NCBI GenBank assembly: GCA_030248215.1 | Contig: JASANG010003377.1 | Coordinates: 62,001 to 126,000, forward strand | Direction: 5' to 3' | DNA length: 64,000 nucleotides | Origin: Enoplolaimus lenunculus | Lineage: Eukaryota > Nematoda > Enoplea > Enoplida > Thoracostomopsidae | Shown: piece after piece, positions 14,601 to 23,100 of the stretch | Position numbering within the stretch: position 1 is the stretch's first letter | How the letters are laid out: each line of letters begins with the position of its first letter | Notes under the pieces: model-generated | Told to the model about the DNA's origin: nothing | Seen by the model: the letters and a program-made list of their open reading frames with translations, nothing else | The model's database searches: none | Translations under genes and position numbers: made by a program

Positions 14601-14946
14601 ATACAGGACTCCTCATACCAATGCCCGTACTTCAACACCTTACAGTTTTGCAACCGCGACAACGTATTTAGACACTACTTTGAGCTCTGAGTATGAAGAA
14701 ATAAAAGATGTGCCTCAAAATTTGAATTCGTCTCCTGAAATTTTAAAATCGACCCCTAAGACTGATTATTACGATCAAAGTGTTACGTTACGCGTCCGAC
14801 CCGAGCGTGCGAGTGGCCCCACATATGCAAATGAACCTAGCTATACGTCTAGCTATGTATCTGAAAACGAATCTGTACGGGACAATCGAGTATCTCAAGA
14901 ACATGAACGCTCGTTGAATGTGACTCCTCGAAATACAAGAGTGTAA
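826..14946 (+). CDS. ROS1/sevenless-like receptor tyrosine kinase, 3' part
   Basis: Exons: 826-923, 2339-2391, 3409-3541, 4227-4364, 5107-5240, 10695-10889, 11982-12091, 12441-12507, 13775-14946. All introns are GT-AG and phases match throughout, giving 2100 nt (699 residues plus stop). The first five exons (about 185 residues) are the C-lobe of a tyrosine kinase. They show the catalytic loop HRDLAARN (split by an intron in the Arg codon), ADFGLTR, the activation-loop tyrosines YENDYY, the P+1 motif [10 protein letters not shown], and [17 protein letters not shown]. This matches the insulin receptor/ROS superfamily, closest from memory to ROS1 ([28 protein letters not shown]). All catalytic residues visible are intact. 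The remaining roughly 514 residues are a long low-complexity cytoplasmic tail; human ROS1 has only about 125. The N-lobe, transmembrane segment and ectodomain lie upstream of the window. Assignment to ROS1 rather than another member of the superfamily is less sure than the kinase call. Confidence 0.85.
940..1192 (+). mobile_element. family A MITE with TA target duplication
   Basis: A full copy, CACAGTAAATTCC to TTTACTGTG, flanked by TA at 938-939 and 1193-1194. It starts 16 bp after a kinase exon donor. Confidence 0.88.
1273..1653. mobile_element. family F MITE
   Basis: The ends are inverted GATTGACCGGATAT and ATATCCGGTCAATG, with further CCGGA motifs inside. Confidence 0.7.
1895..1985. mobile_element. 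family C/D MITE fragment
   Basis: Short remnant with TTAAGACTAACG, a T-run and CTTAGGCTTAGGCTTAG. Confidence 0.55.
2050..2298 (+). mobile_element. family A MITE
   Basis: A full copy whose right end lies 40 bp before the kinase exon at 2339-2391. Confidence 0.85.
2452..2702 (-). mobile_element. family A MITE
   Basis: A full copy in reverse orientation, starting about 60 bp after the kinase exon at 2339-2391. That exon is therefore sandwiched between opposing copies. Confidence 0.85.
2802..3050 (+). mobile_element. family A MITE with TA target duplication
   Basis: CACTTTAAATTCC to ATTTACAGTG, flanked by TA on both sides. Confidence 0.87.
3868..3995 (-). mobile_element. family C MITE, partial
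   Basis: A (CCTAAG)n run is followed by CCCACCAGAAACC and GCCCCTTAAAGTAACATGGG, the family's right end. Confidence 0.75.
4660..4911 (-). mobile_element. family A MITE
   Basis: A full copy in the intron between kinase exons 4227-4364 and 5107-5240. Confidence 0.85.
5269..5516 (-). mobile_element. family A MITE
   Basis: A full but diverged copy, 28 bp after the last kinase-domain exon. Confidence 0.82.
5656..5826 (+). mobile_element. family A MITE, right end lost
   Basis: Begins CGCTGTAAATTGCAGTGAG; similarity stops in mid-element. Confidence 0.75.
6018..6242 (-). mobile_element. family A MITE with TA target duplication
   Basis: CACTGTACATTGC to CACCTTAGTG, with TA at 6016-6017 and 6243-6244. 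Confidence 0.82.
6581..6871. mobile_element. family I foldback MITE
   Basis: The ends are inverted CCCTATTCACACG and CGTGTGAATAGGG. Inside are repeated GCAAGTT and AACTTGC half-palindromes. A minus-strand ORF here is an artefact. Confidence 0.8.
7085..7345. mobile_element. family K repeat
   Basis: Contains GCGTTGCATTTTTTGCC, AAAAACGCAACG and ACTCTTGGTATAAC, shared with copies near 52.1, 53.7 and 54.3 kb. The boundaries are approximate. Confidence 0.6.
7929..8127 (-). mobile_element. family A MITE, truncated by the next copy
   Basis: Starts CACTATTAATTTCAACGAG and breaks off after TTCTAATAGTCC, where a second copy begins. Confidence 0.8.
8128..8359 (+). mobile_element. family A MITE
   Basis: ACTGTAAATTCAAGTAAG to GAATTTACAACA, directly joined to the opposite-orientation copy on its left. 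Confidence 0.82.
8675..8927 (-). mobile_element. family A MITE
   Basis: A full diverged copy with ends CACTGCAAAATTCC and GAATTTACAGT. Confidence 0.82.
9345..9436. repeat. TA-rich simple repeat
   Basis: Imperfect (TATA/TACATA)n tract. The 60-codon Tyr/Ile ORF over it is not a gene. Confidence 0.85.
9564..9760 (+). mobile_element. family D MITE
   Basis: CAGGGGCGGAGAG at the left and TGTTCCGCCCCG at the right frame two CTTAGG runs. Confidence 0.8.
9955..10245. repeat. degenerate A/T minisatellite with a recent 65-bp duplication
   Basis: Loose repeats of GCCAAAATTTGAATTT-like units. Within them ACAAAAATGTGAATTTTCGC recurs at 10076 and 10141 with a near-identical 50-bp continuation. Confidence 0.75.
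10904..11103. mobile_element. family B foldback MITE with TA target duplication
   Basis: A nearly perfect inverted repeat of 200 bp rich in GAGTC/GACTC. Ends are CACTGTAAAAAATG and CATTTTTTTACAGTG, with TA on both sides. It inserted 14 bp after a kinase-tail exon donor. Confidence 0.9.
11568..11605. repeat. (ACA)n microsatellite
   Basis: About 12 perfect ACA triplets. Confidence 0.9.
11675..11874. mobile_element. family B foldback MITE with TA target duplication
   Basis: CACAGCAAAAATGGTGAG to TTTTTTGCAGTG, flanked by TA; it folds back along its length. Confidence 0.88.
12203..12300. mobile_element. family I MITE, left part
   Basis: CCCTATTCACACGTGCCAG followed by CGAGAACTTGCA; the right end is absent. 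Confidence 0.65.
12576..12760. mobile_element. family J MITE
   Basis: Ends are inverted ATAGCACCTATCATCAGTTGG and the complement of CAATAGGTGCTATAAGCAT. Copies recur at 6.9, 50.5-51.4 and 55.0 kb. Confidence 0.7.
13384..13449 (+). other. candidate cassette exon of the kinase gene
   Basis: The 66-nt stretch is flanked by TTTTCAG and GTAAAA and reads in phase 0 as [20 protein letters not shown], which looks coding. Joined to the preceding exon (phase 1) it would instead read NESG and stop, so inclusion would truncate the tail. It may be an alternative or poison exon, or fortuitous. Confidence 0.3.
13775..14946 (+). CDS. last exon of the ROS1-like kinase: docking tail
   Basis: This phase 1 exon encodes about 390 residues of serine-, threonine- and proline-rich tail ending at TAA 14944-14946. 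It holds YEEI at 14692-14703 (the classical optimum for Src-family SH2 domains). YAND at 14491-14502 and YANE at 14824-14835 are Tyr-x-Asn Grb2-type sites. Other tyrosines occur as YDQV, YVLP and YETS. A short repeat (RQPDIPTLS and relatives) lies around 14190-14270. The motifs suggest a recruitment platform for SH2 adaptors; that role is inferred. Confidence 0.8.
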
Positions 14947-14978
14947 ATGATTCCAGTCCGACAACACGCAGCAGGCCC

Positions 14979-15128
14979 GTTGCCATGGGGGGCCAGGCGT
15001 CCTCAGCCCCACATGGAAACTTTTGCCCCCAAAGGAAATTTTCAACCTAGCTTGTAAAGTCAACGAAAGCCCATGTATGCCTCCCTGCAAAATTTTGAGC
15101 CCCCTAGCAAGCTGGGCTGGCTACGAGC
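14979..15128. repeat. dispersed repeat fragment in the kinase 3' flank
   Basis: AACCTAGCTTGTAAAGTCAA and GCAAGCTGGCTACGAG match fragments near 1.78, 3.1, 41.0, 43.7-44.0 and 48.8 kb. Confidence 0.55.
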
Positions 15129-15305
15129 TTAGCCACCATGATTTGTTGGTAAAGGGGGCTCAAAGATATTAACATTGCCAGCTGAGGAAATTTTGGTAAC
15201 ATAGAATTGTTGAAACTAAAATGTGTGATCGTGGTTTGATTTCGACTCCTCAAAAACATGGAAACAAAGATTCCTGTTGTGCAATCAGGAATTGTCGATA
15301 GACGG

Positions 15306-15311
15306 AATAAA
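15306..15311 (+). promoter_or_regulatory. candidate polyadenylation signal of the kinase gene
   Basis: AATAAA lies 360 bp after the kinase stop codon. A repeat fragment (about 14979-15128) occupies part of the intervening 3' UTR. Confidence 0.3.
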
Positions 15312-15472
15312 GAACATTCAGGGTTGCGCTGTACTTTTGTTGACGTATACCGCCGTACAACGCCGTCCGTCACTATGCGTCTGACCCGTACGGCTCCGTG
15401 CGTTACCGTACATCACTCTGAGATATCGTAATATTGTACGTGAATTAGGCACATACAAATATATACCGCATG

Positions 15473-16238
15473 ATGACGGACGGCACCGGACGGTGACGTA
15501 CGAAGCCGGACGGTGACGGACGTAGCCGGACGGTGACGGACGTAGCCGGACGGTGACGGACGCAGCCGGACGGTGACGGACGTAGCCGGACGGTGACGGA
15601 CGTAGCCGGACGGTGACGGACGTAGCCGGACGGTGACGGACGGTGACGGACGTAGCCGGACGGTGACGGACGTAGCCGGACGGTGACGGACGGTGACGGA
15701 CGTAGCCGGACGGTGACGGACGTAGCCGGACGGTGACGGACGGTGACGGACGTAGCCGGACGGTGACGGACGTAGCCGGACGGTGACGGACGGTGACGGA
15801 CGTAGCCGGACGGTGACGGACGTAGCCGGACGGTGACGGACGTAGCCGGACGGTGACGGACGTAGCCGGACGGTGACGGACGTAGCCGGACGGTGACGGA
15901 CGTAGCCGGACGGTGACGGACGTAGCCGGACGGTGACGGACGTAGCCGGACGGTGACGGACGTAGCCGGACGGTGACGGACGTAGCCGGACGGTGACGGA
16001 CGTAGCCGGACGGTGACGGACGTAGCCGGACGGTGACGGACGTAGCCGGACGGTGACGGACGTAGCCGGACGGTGACGGACGTAGCCGGACGGTGACGGA
16101 CGTAGCCGGACGGTGACGGACGTAGCCGGACGGTGACGGACGTAGCCGGACGGTGACGGACGTAGCCGGACGGTGACGGACGAAACCGGACGGTGACGGA
16201 CGAAACCGGACGGTGACGGACGAAACCAGACGGTGACG
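15473..16238. repeat. GC-rich 20-bp minisatellite (about 38 units)
   Basis: The array is built from two related 10-bp half-units, CGTAGCCGGA (a) and CGGTGACGGA (b), alternating as ab. From 15601 to about 15800 they form four copies of a 50-bp higher-order unit, ababb. From 15801 to 16180 plain ab repeats are essentially identical. Variants (CGAAACCGGA, CGAAGCCGGA, CGCAGCCGGA) sit at the edges, as expected when the core is homogenised by unequal exchange. Because 20 is not a multiple of 3 and the unit has no stop, all three minus-strand frames stay open for 268-342 codons. These are not genes. Confidence 0.95.
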
Positions 16239-16581
16239 GTAGGTGCTGCAAGACAAGTACACCGCAACCATTAAGGTCAGAGATTGAAAAGATTTAAAGT
16301 TAAAATGTTTAATATCAAAATAAAATTTTAATATTAAATTCAACACAAACAGCCGTGTCTGTCACTCGAACGTATCGCAGTTATTTTGTTTATAGAAAAA
16401 TTTGCCGACCAGTTCCGTAGCCAGCGAGAAGATGCTGGGGGTAAACAAACAGGTTCAATAAAAAATCATTCGGTTTTTTATGTCACGAAAATTACAAAAG
16501 TAAAAGCGCATTTTTGTTAAAGCTGCAGAACCTTTTGGCAATTGGTGATAGGTGCTGCACATTGGGGGACCATGTAAAGAT

Positions 16582-17155
16582 CACGGGCGGAACGTTTTTC
16601 TCTGGGACTAATTTTTTTGCTTCGCTTAGGCTTAGGTTTAAAGCTTATGCGGGGTTCACGTTATAACTGGGGCAGCCTGGAACACGTTTTGTCACTATTG
16701 CAATAGCGGGCAACATTTTGTCTGCACGTTGATTCGCTATCAAATTCAAAAAATTTGAATTGTCTGCTATCCTGATGTGACATTAACTGTTTTAATATTC
16801 CAAATTTTGTCTACCAATATCATATGACATGTTTGAAAATGTCTGCAAAGTTGTGGTAAACTATTGAATGTCCTGTAGAATTATGGCTACTTATTTGTAT
16901 ACGATGGTCGCATGCGATCCGTGGTTTGTAAGCCAATATCATATGACATTCACATTTTGTCGTATTACCCTCTATTTGGTTCGCAAAATTATATGCCGAC
17001 GTCGAATCAACATGGGACAAAACGTGTTCCGTTTTGCCCCAGTTATATAACGCGAATCCCGCATTAGGCTTACGAATAAATTTGTTTTTACGGTTAGGCT
17101 TAGGCTTAGGAATATGCTTAATATATATTATACTGTCCCACCCCTAATACTGACC
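16582..17155 (+). mobile_element. family D MITE split by a family R insertion
   Basis: The left part is 16582-16647 and the right part 17067-17155, ending near GTCCCACCCCTAATACTGACC. Removing 16648-17066 restores one continuous CTTAGG-bearing element. Confidence 0.82.
16648..17063. mobile_element. family R MITE with TTA target duplication (PIF/Harbinger-like)
   Basis: The 416-bp element has inverted ends TGCGGGGTTCACGTTATAAC and the complement of TATAACGCGAATCCCGCA. It is flanked by TTA at 16645-16647 and 17064-17066. A 3-bp TWA duplication is the hallmark of PIF/Harbinger elements. No transposase is encoded. Confidence 0.88.
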
Positions 17156-17605
17156 CTAAAACTTCAAGGCTTTAAATTTGTCGGCTGTAAAAACGGTTGA
17201 GCCATCAACAGAGCATAAAATAATTGGCCCGTGTTTTGATGGACGAACCATGATGTCTCGGTGCTTGGTATAAATAACAGACAAAGTTCAAACTTTAGAC
17301 TAATTTTTTGCTTAGGCTTAGTTATAGGTTTATGTTTACGTTGAGGCGTCGGCTTACACTTTAGGCTAGGACTTGGGCACGCGAACACAGTACAATTCAT
17401 TCATATATATTATATACTTATGTATCAGTGTGAAACCGCAAGCTGGAGGTCAACAGAACTTGCCTTAGCAGGTATGTGTGCGGTATATATTGCGGTTGGT
17501 GGCGGTTAACTGGGTATATAGTGTAGTGCAGTTACCGCTTTTCTTACTGGCCGGCCGGCGGCCAACACTAGGGGGGCGGCTTAGCTTGCGGAAGACAAAT
17601 AGGTT

Positions 17606-17762
17606 GGCCAATGTTACTTTAAGGCGCGTAACAGTTGATTAAGCGCATTCCAAGCCTAAGCCTAAGCCTAATCGTTGCAAAATGGGTTCCTAAGCCTAAT
17701 CCTAATCAAAAAAATGTAATCTAGAATCTAAACCTACTTTTTTGTGGACCCACCAGAAACCT
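17606..17762 (-). mobile_element. family C MITE, interrupted
   Basis: GGCCAATGTTACTTTAAGG to CCACCAGAAACCTG, broken at 17763 by a family B copy. Confidence 0.78.
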
Positions 17763-17763
17763 G

Positions 17764-17856
17764 CACTGCATAAAATGGTGAGTGAACTTGACTCTCTCCG
17801 AAATAGGCTTTTCCTGACTACACAAACTGAGTCAAATTTCAACTCCGCAGAGTCAA
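17764..17856. mobile_element. family B MITE, left half
   Basis: CACTGCATAAAATGGTGAG through AACTCCGCAGAGTC; the right half is gone. Confidence 0.75.
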
Positions 17857-18811
17857 GTATGGGCCGTTAACATGGGCCGTGAATTCTGGTGCGAACCCAA
17901 GGGAGATAGTTGCGTTTTCGTTTAGCGACCTTTCTTTATGATCCCCAACATGGGAAATTACAAATGTCTTCCGCTCATACTCAATATTCCTTATATTTTT
18001 AATTGGTACTCGTGCCGTGGATACAAATCCCAACCACATCACCCCGTTAAATTTTCTAGATTACCCGTGAACTTTAACTCTCAACCCCTTGGCTTACTGC
18101 TGCTTGGGCTATAGCAATTTCAGACGCAGATATGGCTTTATAGAATTTCTACCACACAGGTAAACATTAAACAGTCGTTTGTTGCTAAAAATATGCTCGA
18201 AAGACACGTTTTGAAATATGCATGTCACCGCATATCACTTCTGGAATAAGTTGTCCACATCCCTTTAACCAAGTATCGGTACATGTGTTTTTCACAATTT
18301 GTCAGCCAGTTTTATTTTTAGAATGGCACAGAAGGTGACAGGAGTTGATTATTTACCCATCCCACCTTCGGCGCTGAAAGTTTTTCTAAGATTTATTTAA
18401 ATAAGTCTAAATAAGCTATTGTTCGCTCACAATCCTAACAAAGTCAGGAACCACAACCCTCAAAATTTTACCGCTTTGCGCTGCGCGAATTAAATTCGTT
18501 GTGTTTCTCAAGGACCAATAACTAAATCTGATTATTTCTCGTCCCAACATTGCATTCGGTTTTTACATAAAACTGGTCAAAATGCCACCAAATAGTTCTA
18601 AAAAAAGTATCACCTTTTACCATGGTACAACTGTAGGTCTGCTCGGGCTCCGAAAATGCATCTGTTTGGCGCGTTTCGTTTTACTTTTGTCAAAATTTTT
18701 AGGAATGAATTTCCGAAATTTCGCAGAAAATTAGCGTAAAACCAAACAACTGAACAACATTGTAGATATTGGCTAAAATAACTAACCATCATGTTTACTA
18801 CATAATTTCGC

Positions 18812-18890
18812 CTCACTTCCGGCTCCGGCATTTTTCGTTGACCTTCGGCTCCGGCTCCGGTGTTTTTCACCTCCTGTTGCACCCTGCTTT
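18812..18890. mobile_element. family E fragment
   Basis: CCGGCTCCGG motifs and TGTTGCACCCTG, the family's terminal sequence. Confidence 0.5.
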
Positions 18891-19855
18891 TTACTATTCA
18901 CCTATGTCACAAACAAGGTGGATATAGAGTACCTAGAGTACTTCGCCTCCATCAGACCACCTCAGAATTACAATTTTGGACAAAGCATGCAAAAAATACA
19001 CAGTGATTTTAGCTCGTTTCAATCGCTAGGTCTTAGTCGGTAAGTACTATAGAACTCTGAAGCTATTAAAAATTTCGGCACAATATCACCACGTTTTAGG
19101 AGAATGATTGTAAAAAATAAACATTGACGAATACCAGAAATATTGACGTTCTATCAGGTCGGAAACAGTATATCATTTACGTGCCTTTATTTGACTCAAC
19201 AATTAAAGTTTAACATGTGGTGTAGTTCAACATTTGTTACGCATTCCTGTTTTTAAATACAAGACAGAATCATCGCACTTCTCTCAGTCTGTAAATAAAA
19301 CAGGGGAACTTTTAAAGAAATAACATGCTTTTAAAAAACGTCGTAAAACTAGACGTGGATCGGTAAAAAATCGTCGGGTCGCAATATGTATAAAACCGCA
19401 GGTGAATTAAATTCGGGCAATTTTCCCTGTTCCGATATATTAAGGTATGCTGCTAGTATAAACATGCTTGTGTACTTGAAATAGTACACAACATGCAGCA
19501 TTAAAATCTTCTTAGCTACATTTTGGGCAAAACTAATAACATCAGTTTAATACAGTTTCAATTTTTTCATTAACAAAACCATGTTCCAAGAAAGTCTGTC
19601 GTGTCACACAAAAAAAACTTGGGTTTAAAAAACTAATGACAACGATGTTACCTTTAGTGAGATAGCTAGTAGCGCGCGGTATTAACGTAAGTTTGTAAGC
19701 TACTTATCAGGGATCATGTTGAACATGACCATACTAAGCATAGTACAAACAGCTGGATTAAAAATACCACAACCGAAACCAGAAAGTGCACTGGAAGCTG
19801 AACAGAATATTCTTTTTCATTTAATTTGATTTTAGTCTTCTCCGGCCTAATAGTT
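18891..19855. other. intergenic stretch with no feature seen
   Basis: A/T-rich DNA; no long ORF, no repeat of the lettered families and no convincing exon. Confidence 0.5.
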
Positions 19856-19869
19856 TTTGCCACACGTGT

Positions 19870-19950
19870 CAGTTTATTGGGGAACCCGGACTTCAGACCT
19901 TGTGACCTGCGCATCAGACACGTTGATACCATTGCGCCACGTAGCCCGCC
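19870..19950 (-). tRNA. tRNA-derived pseudogene or SINE head
   Basis: On the minus strand GGGCTACGTGGCGCAATGG gives a good A box and D-arm, followed by CGTGTCTGATGCGCAGGTCA in the anticodon-arm position and a poor B box (CCGGGTTCCCC). The anticodon stem does not pair well, so a functional tRNA is unlikely. Confidence 0.45.
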
Positions 19951-20151
19951 TCTCCAACTGCATTTTCGTCGACTGTGTCCACCGTATGCTGCTAGCTAGT
20001 ATACATACAATACACTGCACTATATTGCATGTGCACATAAACGGACAAGCATGTCTAATATACGTACAGTATGTACCGATCTAAATGTGCCCTATTCTAA
20101 ATTATCTACGAATACTTCAGATATACGTATATATTGCTATAACTCAAAACT

Positions 20152-23100
20152 ATGAATGCGAATTCATTACGATGCAACTTGCATGCTATCGGTGAAAAGT
20201 ATGTGGCAATAGCAAAATACCTGGACAACAATCAGGATGGTATTGCGCCTGATGTTATTGATCTTCGTTCATTAAGTTTTGAAGTTAGTTTCCTCTTGTA
20301 ATTATAATTTTTTGTACGTTAAAGATCACACAGGATACAACATTATATACATAATTGTAAATGCGAAGACTTAAACTCTAACAATCACAAAAGATTACCA
20401 TGAGAACTGTTCATTTCAATTGATTTTACTGATCACAAACGCAAGAAAGTGAACAATTTCCCTGATGAGACGCATCGATATACCCCAACAAGTGAAACTG
20501 ATAGCATTCTAACTCACTGTTATGTCTAAAAAGTGTCGGCATAGAATCGGTAATTTTTTGCGGTGCCTATGCCGATATAACACGATATGACATCATTAAT
20601 TTTAACGTTATCATTAGGGATGTGCCGATCCCAAAATTTTGCCGATGCCGATTCTAATTCTGAAAATTTGCCGATTCCAACTTTAGTACACTATGGTAAT
20701 GGTTAAAGAACCAATACCGACAGCGAACGAGTGTGGAGGACCGCTACCTGGTTATACAGCGGTTTGAGAAACAATATTTTTGAAAGGAAATCTAAAACAC
20801 TTTGGTTATATTGTGGCAAAGCACAAAAGCAGGGATGGGCGGCAGGAATTTGCGGTCTCGGTCAAAAACCGAGACCCGACAACCGAGACCGAGACTGTTT
20901 GGTCTCCGTCTTGGTCAATTTTGTACCGTTACCGAGCATAAAAATAAATTTTTTCTAACAAAAGTTTTGAATGTTTTTTCGTATGTACTTCTGTGTCATT
21001 CTAGCATAATAAAATGTTGCATCTGCTCAAAATTTATAATAAACAAAAATTATCGCAAAATTTGCTAATAATATTACTAAAAACAGCAAAAATTTAAAAT
21101 CAAAAATCAACGACTACGTACAACTGACGTCCGTTTATTATGAACGTTGAGCAGAAAAAACGGGTACTAGTCTTTGTTTTTTGGTCTCGGTTTGAAACCT
21201 ACCGAGACTCAAAGGACCGAGACCAAGACCAGCCAAATCTCGAGACTTACCGAGACCGAGACAGCACATCCCTGTTCATCGGTATATATCATCTAAATGG
21301 GTACTGTTCGAAGCAGGGATAGGAGGCTCGGCAAGTTTCAGTATTGGGCAGGTCTCTTTTTTGAGCCTCTGGTTTCAAAGCGACGCCAGAAGACGAGAAT
21401 TCAGCAAATGTGTCGCTGCATTGTTGAAGTAAGTGATGCCTAATGAATGAAATTTCGCTGCGAATCGGAGAATTTTCATAGTTACGCAATAATTATGAGC
21501 AGATGTTCTGAAAAAACTCAAAGAAACTAAGAAAAATGCAAAGAAACTGTGGTAAACCCACTATAAATAATTTATTTTGAAAATTGTAAATTTTTTTCGG
21601 TTACTACCAAAAATTGACCGAGACCGAGAATTTTCGTGGACAGTGTAGGTTTTGAACCGAGACCGCCGATCCCTGGTTCGAAGTATTCGATTCGGAAATA
21701 AAGTTAATTGCTCATTTTTTGGACTAAATGTATATACTTAAACTCAGGGTTGCTTTCCGGAAAAAATTACCGCAAAAATGATTTTTTTCATTTTTTGCCG
21801 AGGGTGGTGGAAAAATGGAAAAATATTGAATGATTCCATAATATAATTTGGAACTAAATATGATATATAATATATAAATAAAATAACGTTTTTAGATGAC
21901 AACAAATACAACTGACGTTCGTTTATTGTGAACGTTGAGCGTAAAAACGGGACCTTGTCTTTCTCCTTTGGTCTCGGTTTGAAACCTACCAAGACTCAAA
22001 AAACCGAGACCGAGACCAACCAATTCCCGAGACTTACCGAGACCGCACATCCCAAATGGCGGTCTCGGTTAGAAACCGAGACCGGGACCGTCTAAGAAAA
22101 ATCTTGGTCTCCGTCAATTTTTAGTCATCATCGAAAAAATTAAAATTTTCAAAATAAACTATGTATTCTTAATGCTTTGTCGTAGTCTTTTGTGTTTATA
22201 CTTTTTTGTGGGCTTCATAGCTTTGTGTTTTTAGAGTATCTGCTCGTAATTGTTGCGTAAGTATGAAATTTCTTAAAATTTCACAGAAAATTTTATTCAT
22301 CAGCCATCACTTACTTCATCAATACAGTGATACCTTTGCTACATCCTCAACTTCCGGTTGCGGTTTCGAACCACCAAGACTCAAAAAAAGCATAGCCGAG
22401 ATCGAGATGTCTAATACCGAGACTTGACACTCCCATTCCTGCAAATAGTTGCATTTTCGCGTTGAAAACATTTAAGGCGTTCTGTAAAAATATGGATCAT
22501 CAGCATTTATAACGTCTACGCTATGTTAAAAAATTGTCCACTCTGTTGGGTTTGCCCGGGATCCAAAAGCAACACTATATATAGCTTTGAATTAGGGTTG
22601 AATCAAGGGTGTTTTGAGACAGTGGGATTTGTCCCAAGCCTGTTCGAAGGGAGAAAAAATATTCAAAACTTTTCTTAAAAAATCTTATTTTTATTTTCGG
22701 TAATGGTTAAAAATTGTCCGAGACAAGAAGTCGCTGTCTCGGTAGGTTGGGACTCGGTCTCTGTCTCGCTTTTTTGACCGAGACCTCCCATCCCTGATCA
22801 GAAACACTGATACACCAAGAAGTGAAATTGATAGCATTGCAATTAACCGTTATATGCAGCACAATACACATTAAAAAGTCCGATTACTACCGATACCGAT
22901 CAATCGGCGCATCCCTACTTGTCATGCATGACTAATGACCGGAGGCTGCTAGTGTTGTACGATTATTGCCTTTAATGGATAGGCATGGTTTTAAAAAGTT
23001 TTGGTTTGAATAGAAATTTTAAAATGCGTGTCTGAAAAATATAAGTAACATAGATGTATATCAGGGTGCAACCGGAATTCAATCTATCGGAACGGAACCG

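Larger units (their letters stand above)
20616..22917 (+). mobile_element. family H MITE split by family G insertions
   Basis: AGGGATGTGCCGATCCC at 20616 and its inverted partner ATCGGCGCATCCCTA at 22903-22917 bracket several GAGACC-rich elements. This suggests one host element pushed apart by later insertions. Confidence 0.6.

Noticed and set aside
15318-16346. Long minus-strand ORFs (342, 284 and 268 codons) with Arg/Pro-rich repeats
   Set aside because: All three frames are open over the same 20-bp minisatellite; this follows from a stop-free unit whose length is not a multiple of 3. No start context, splice sites or domain.
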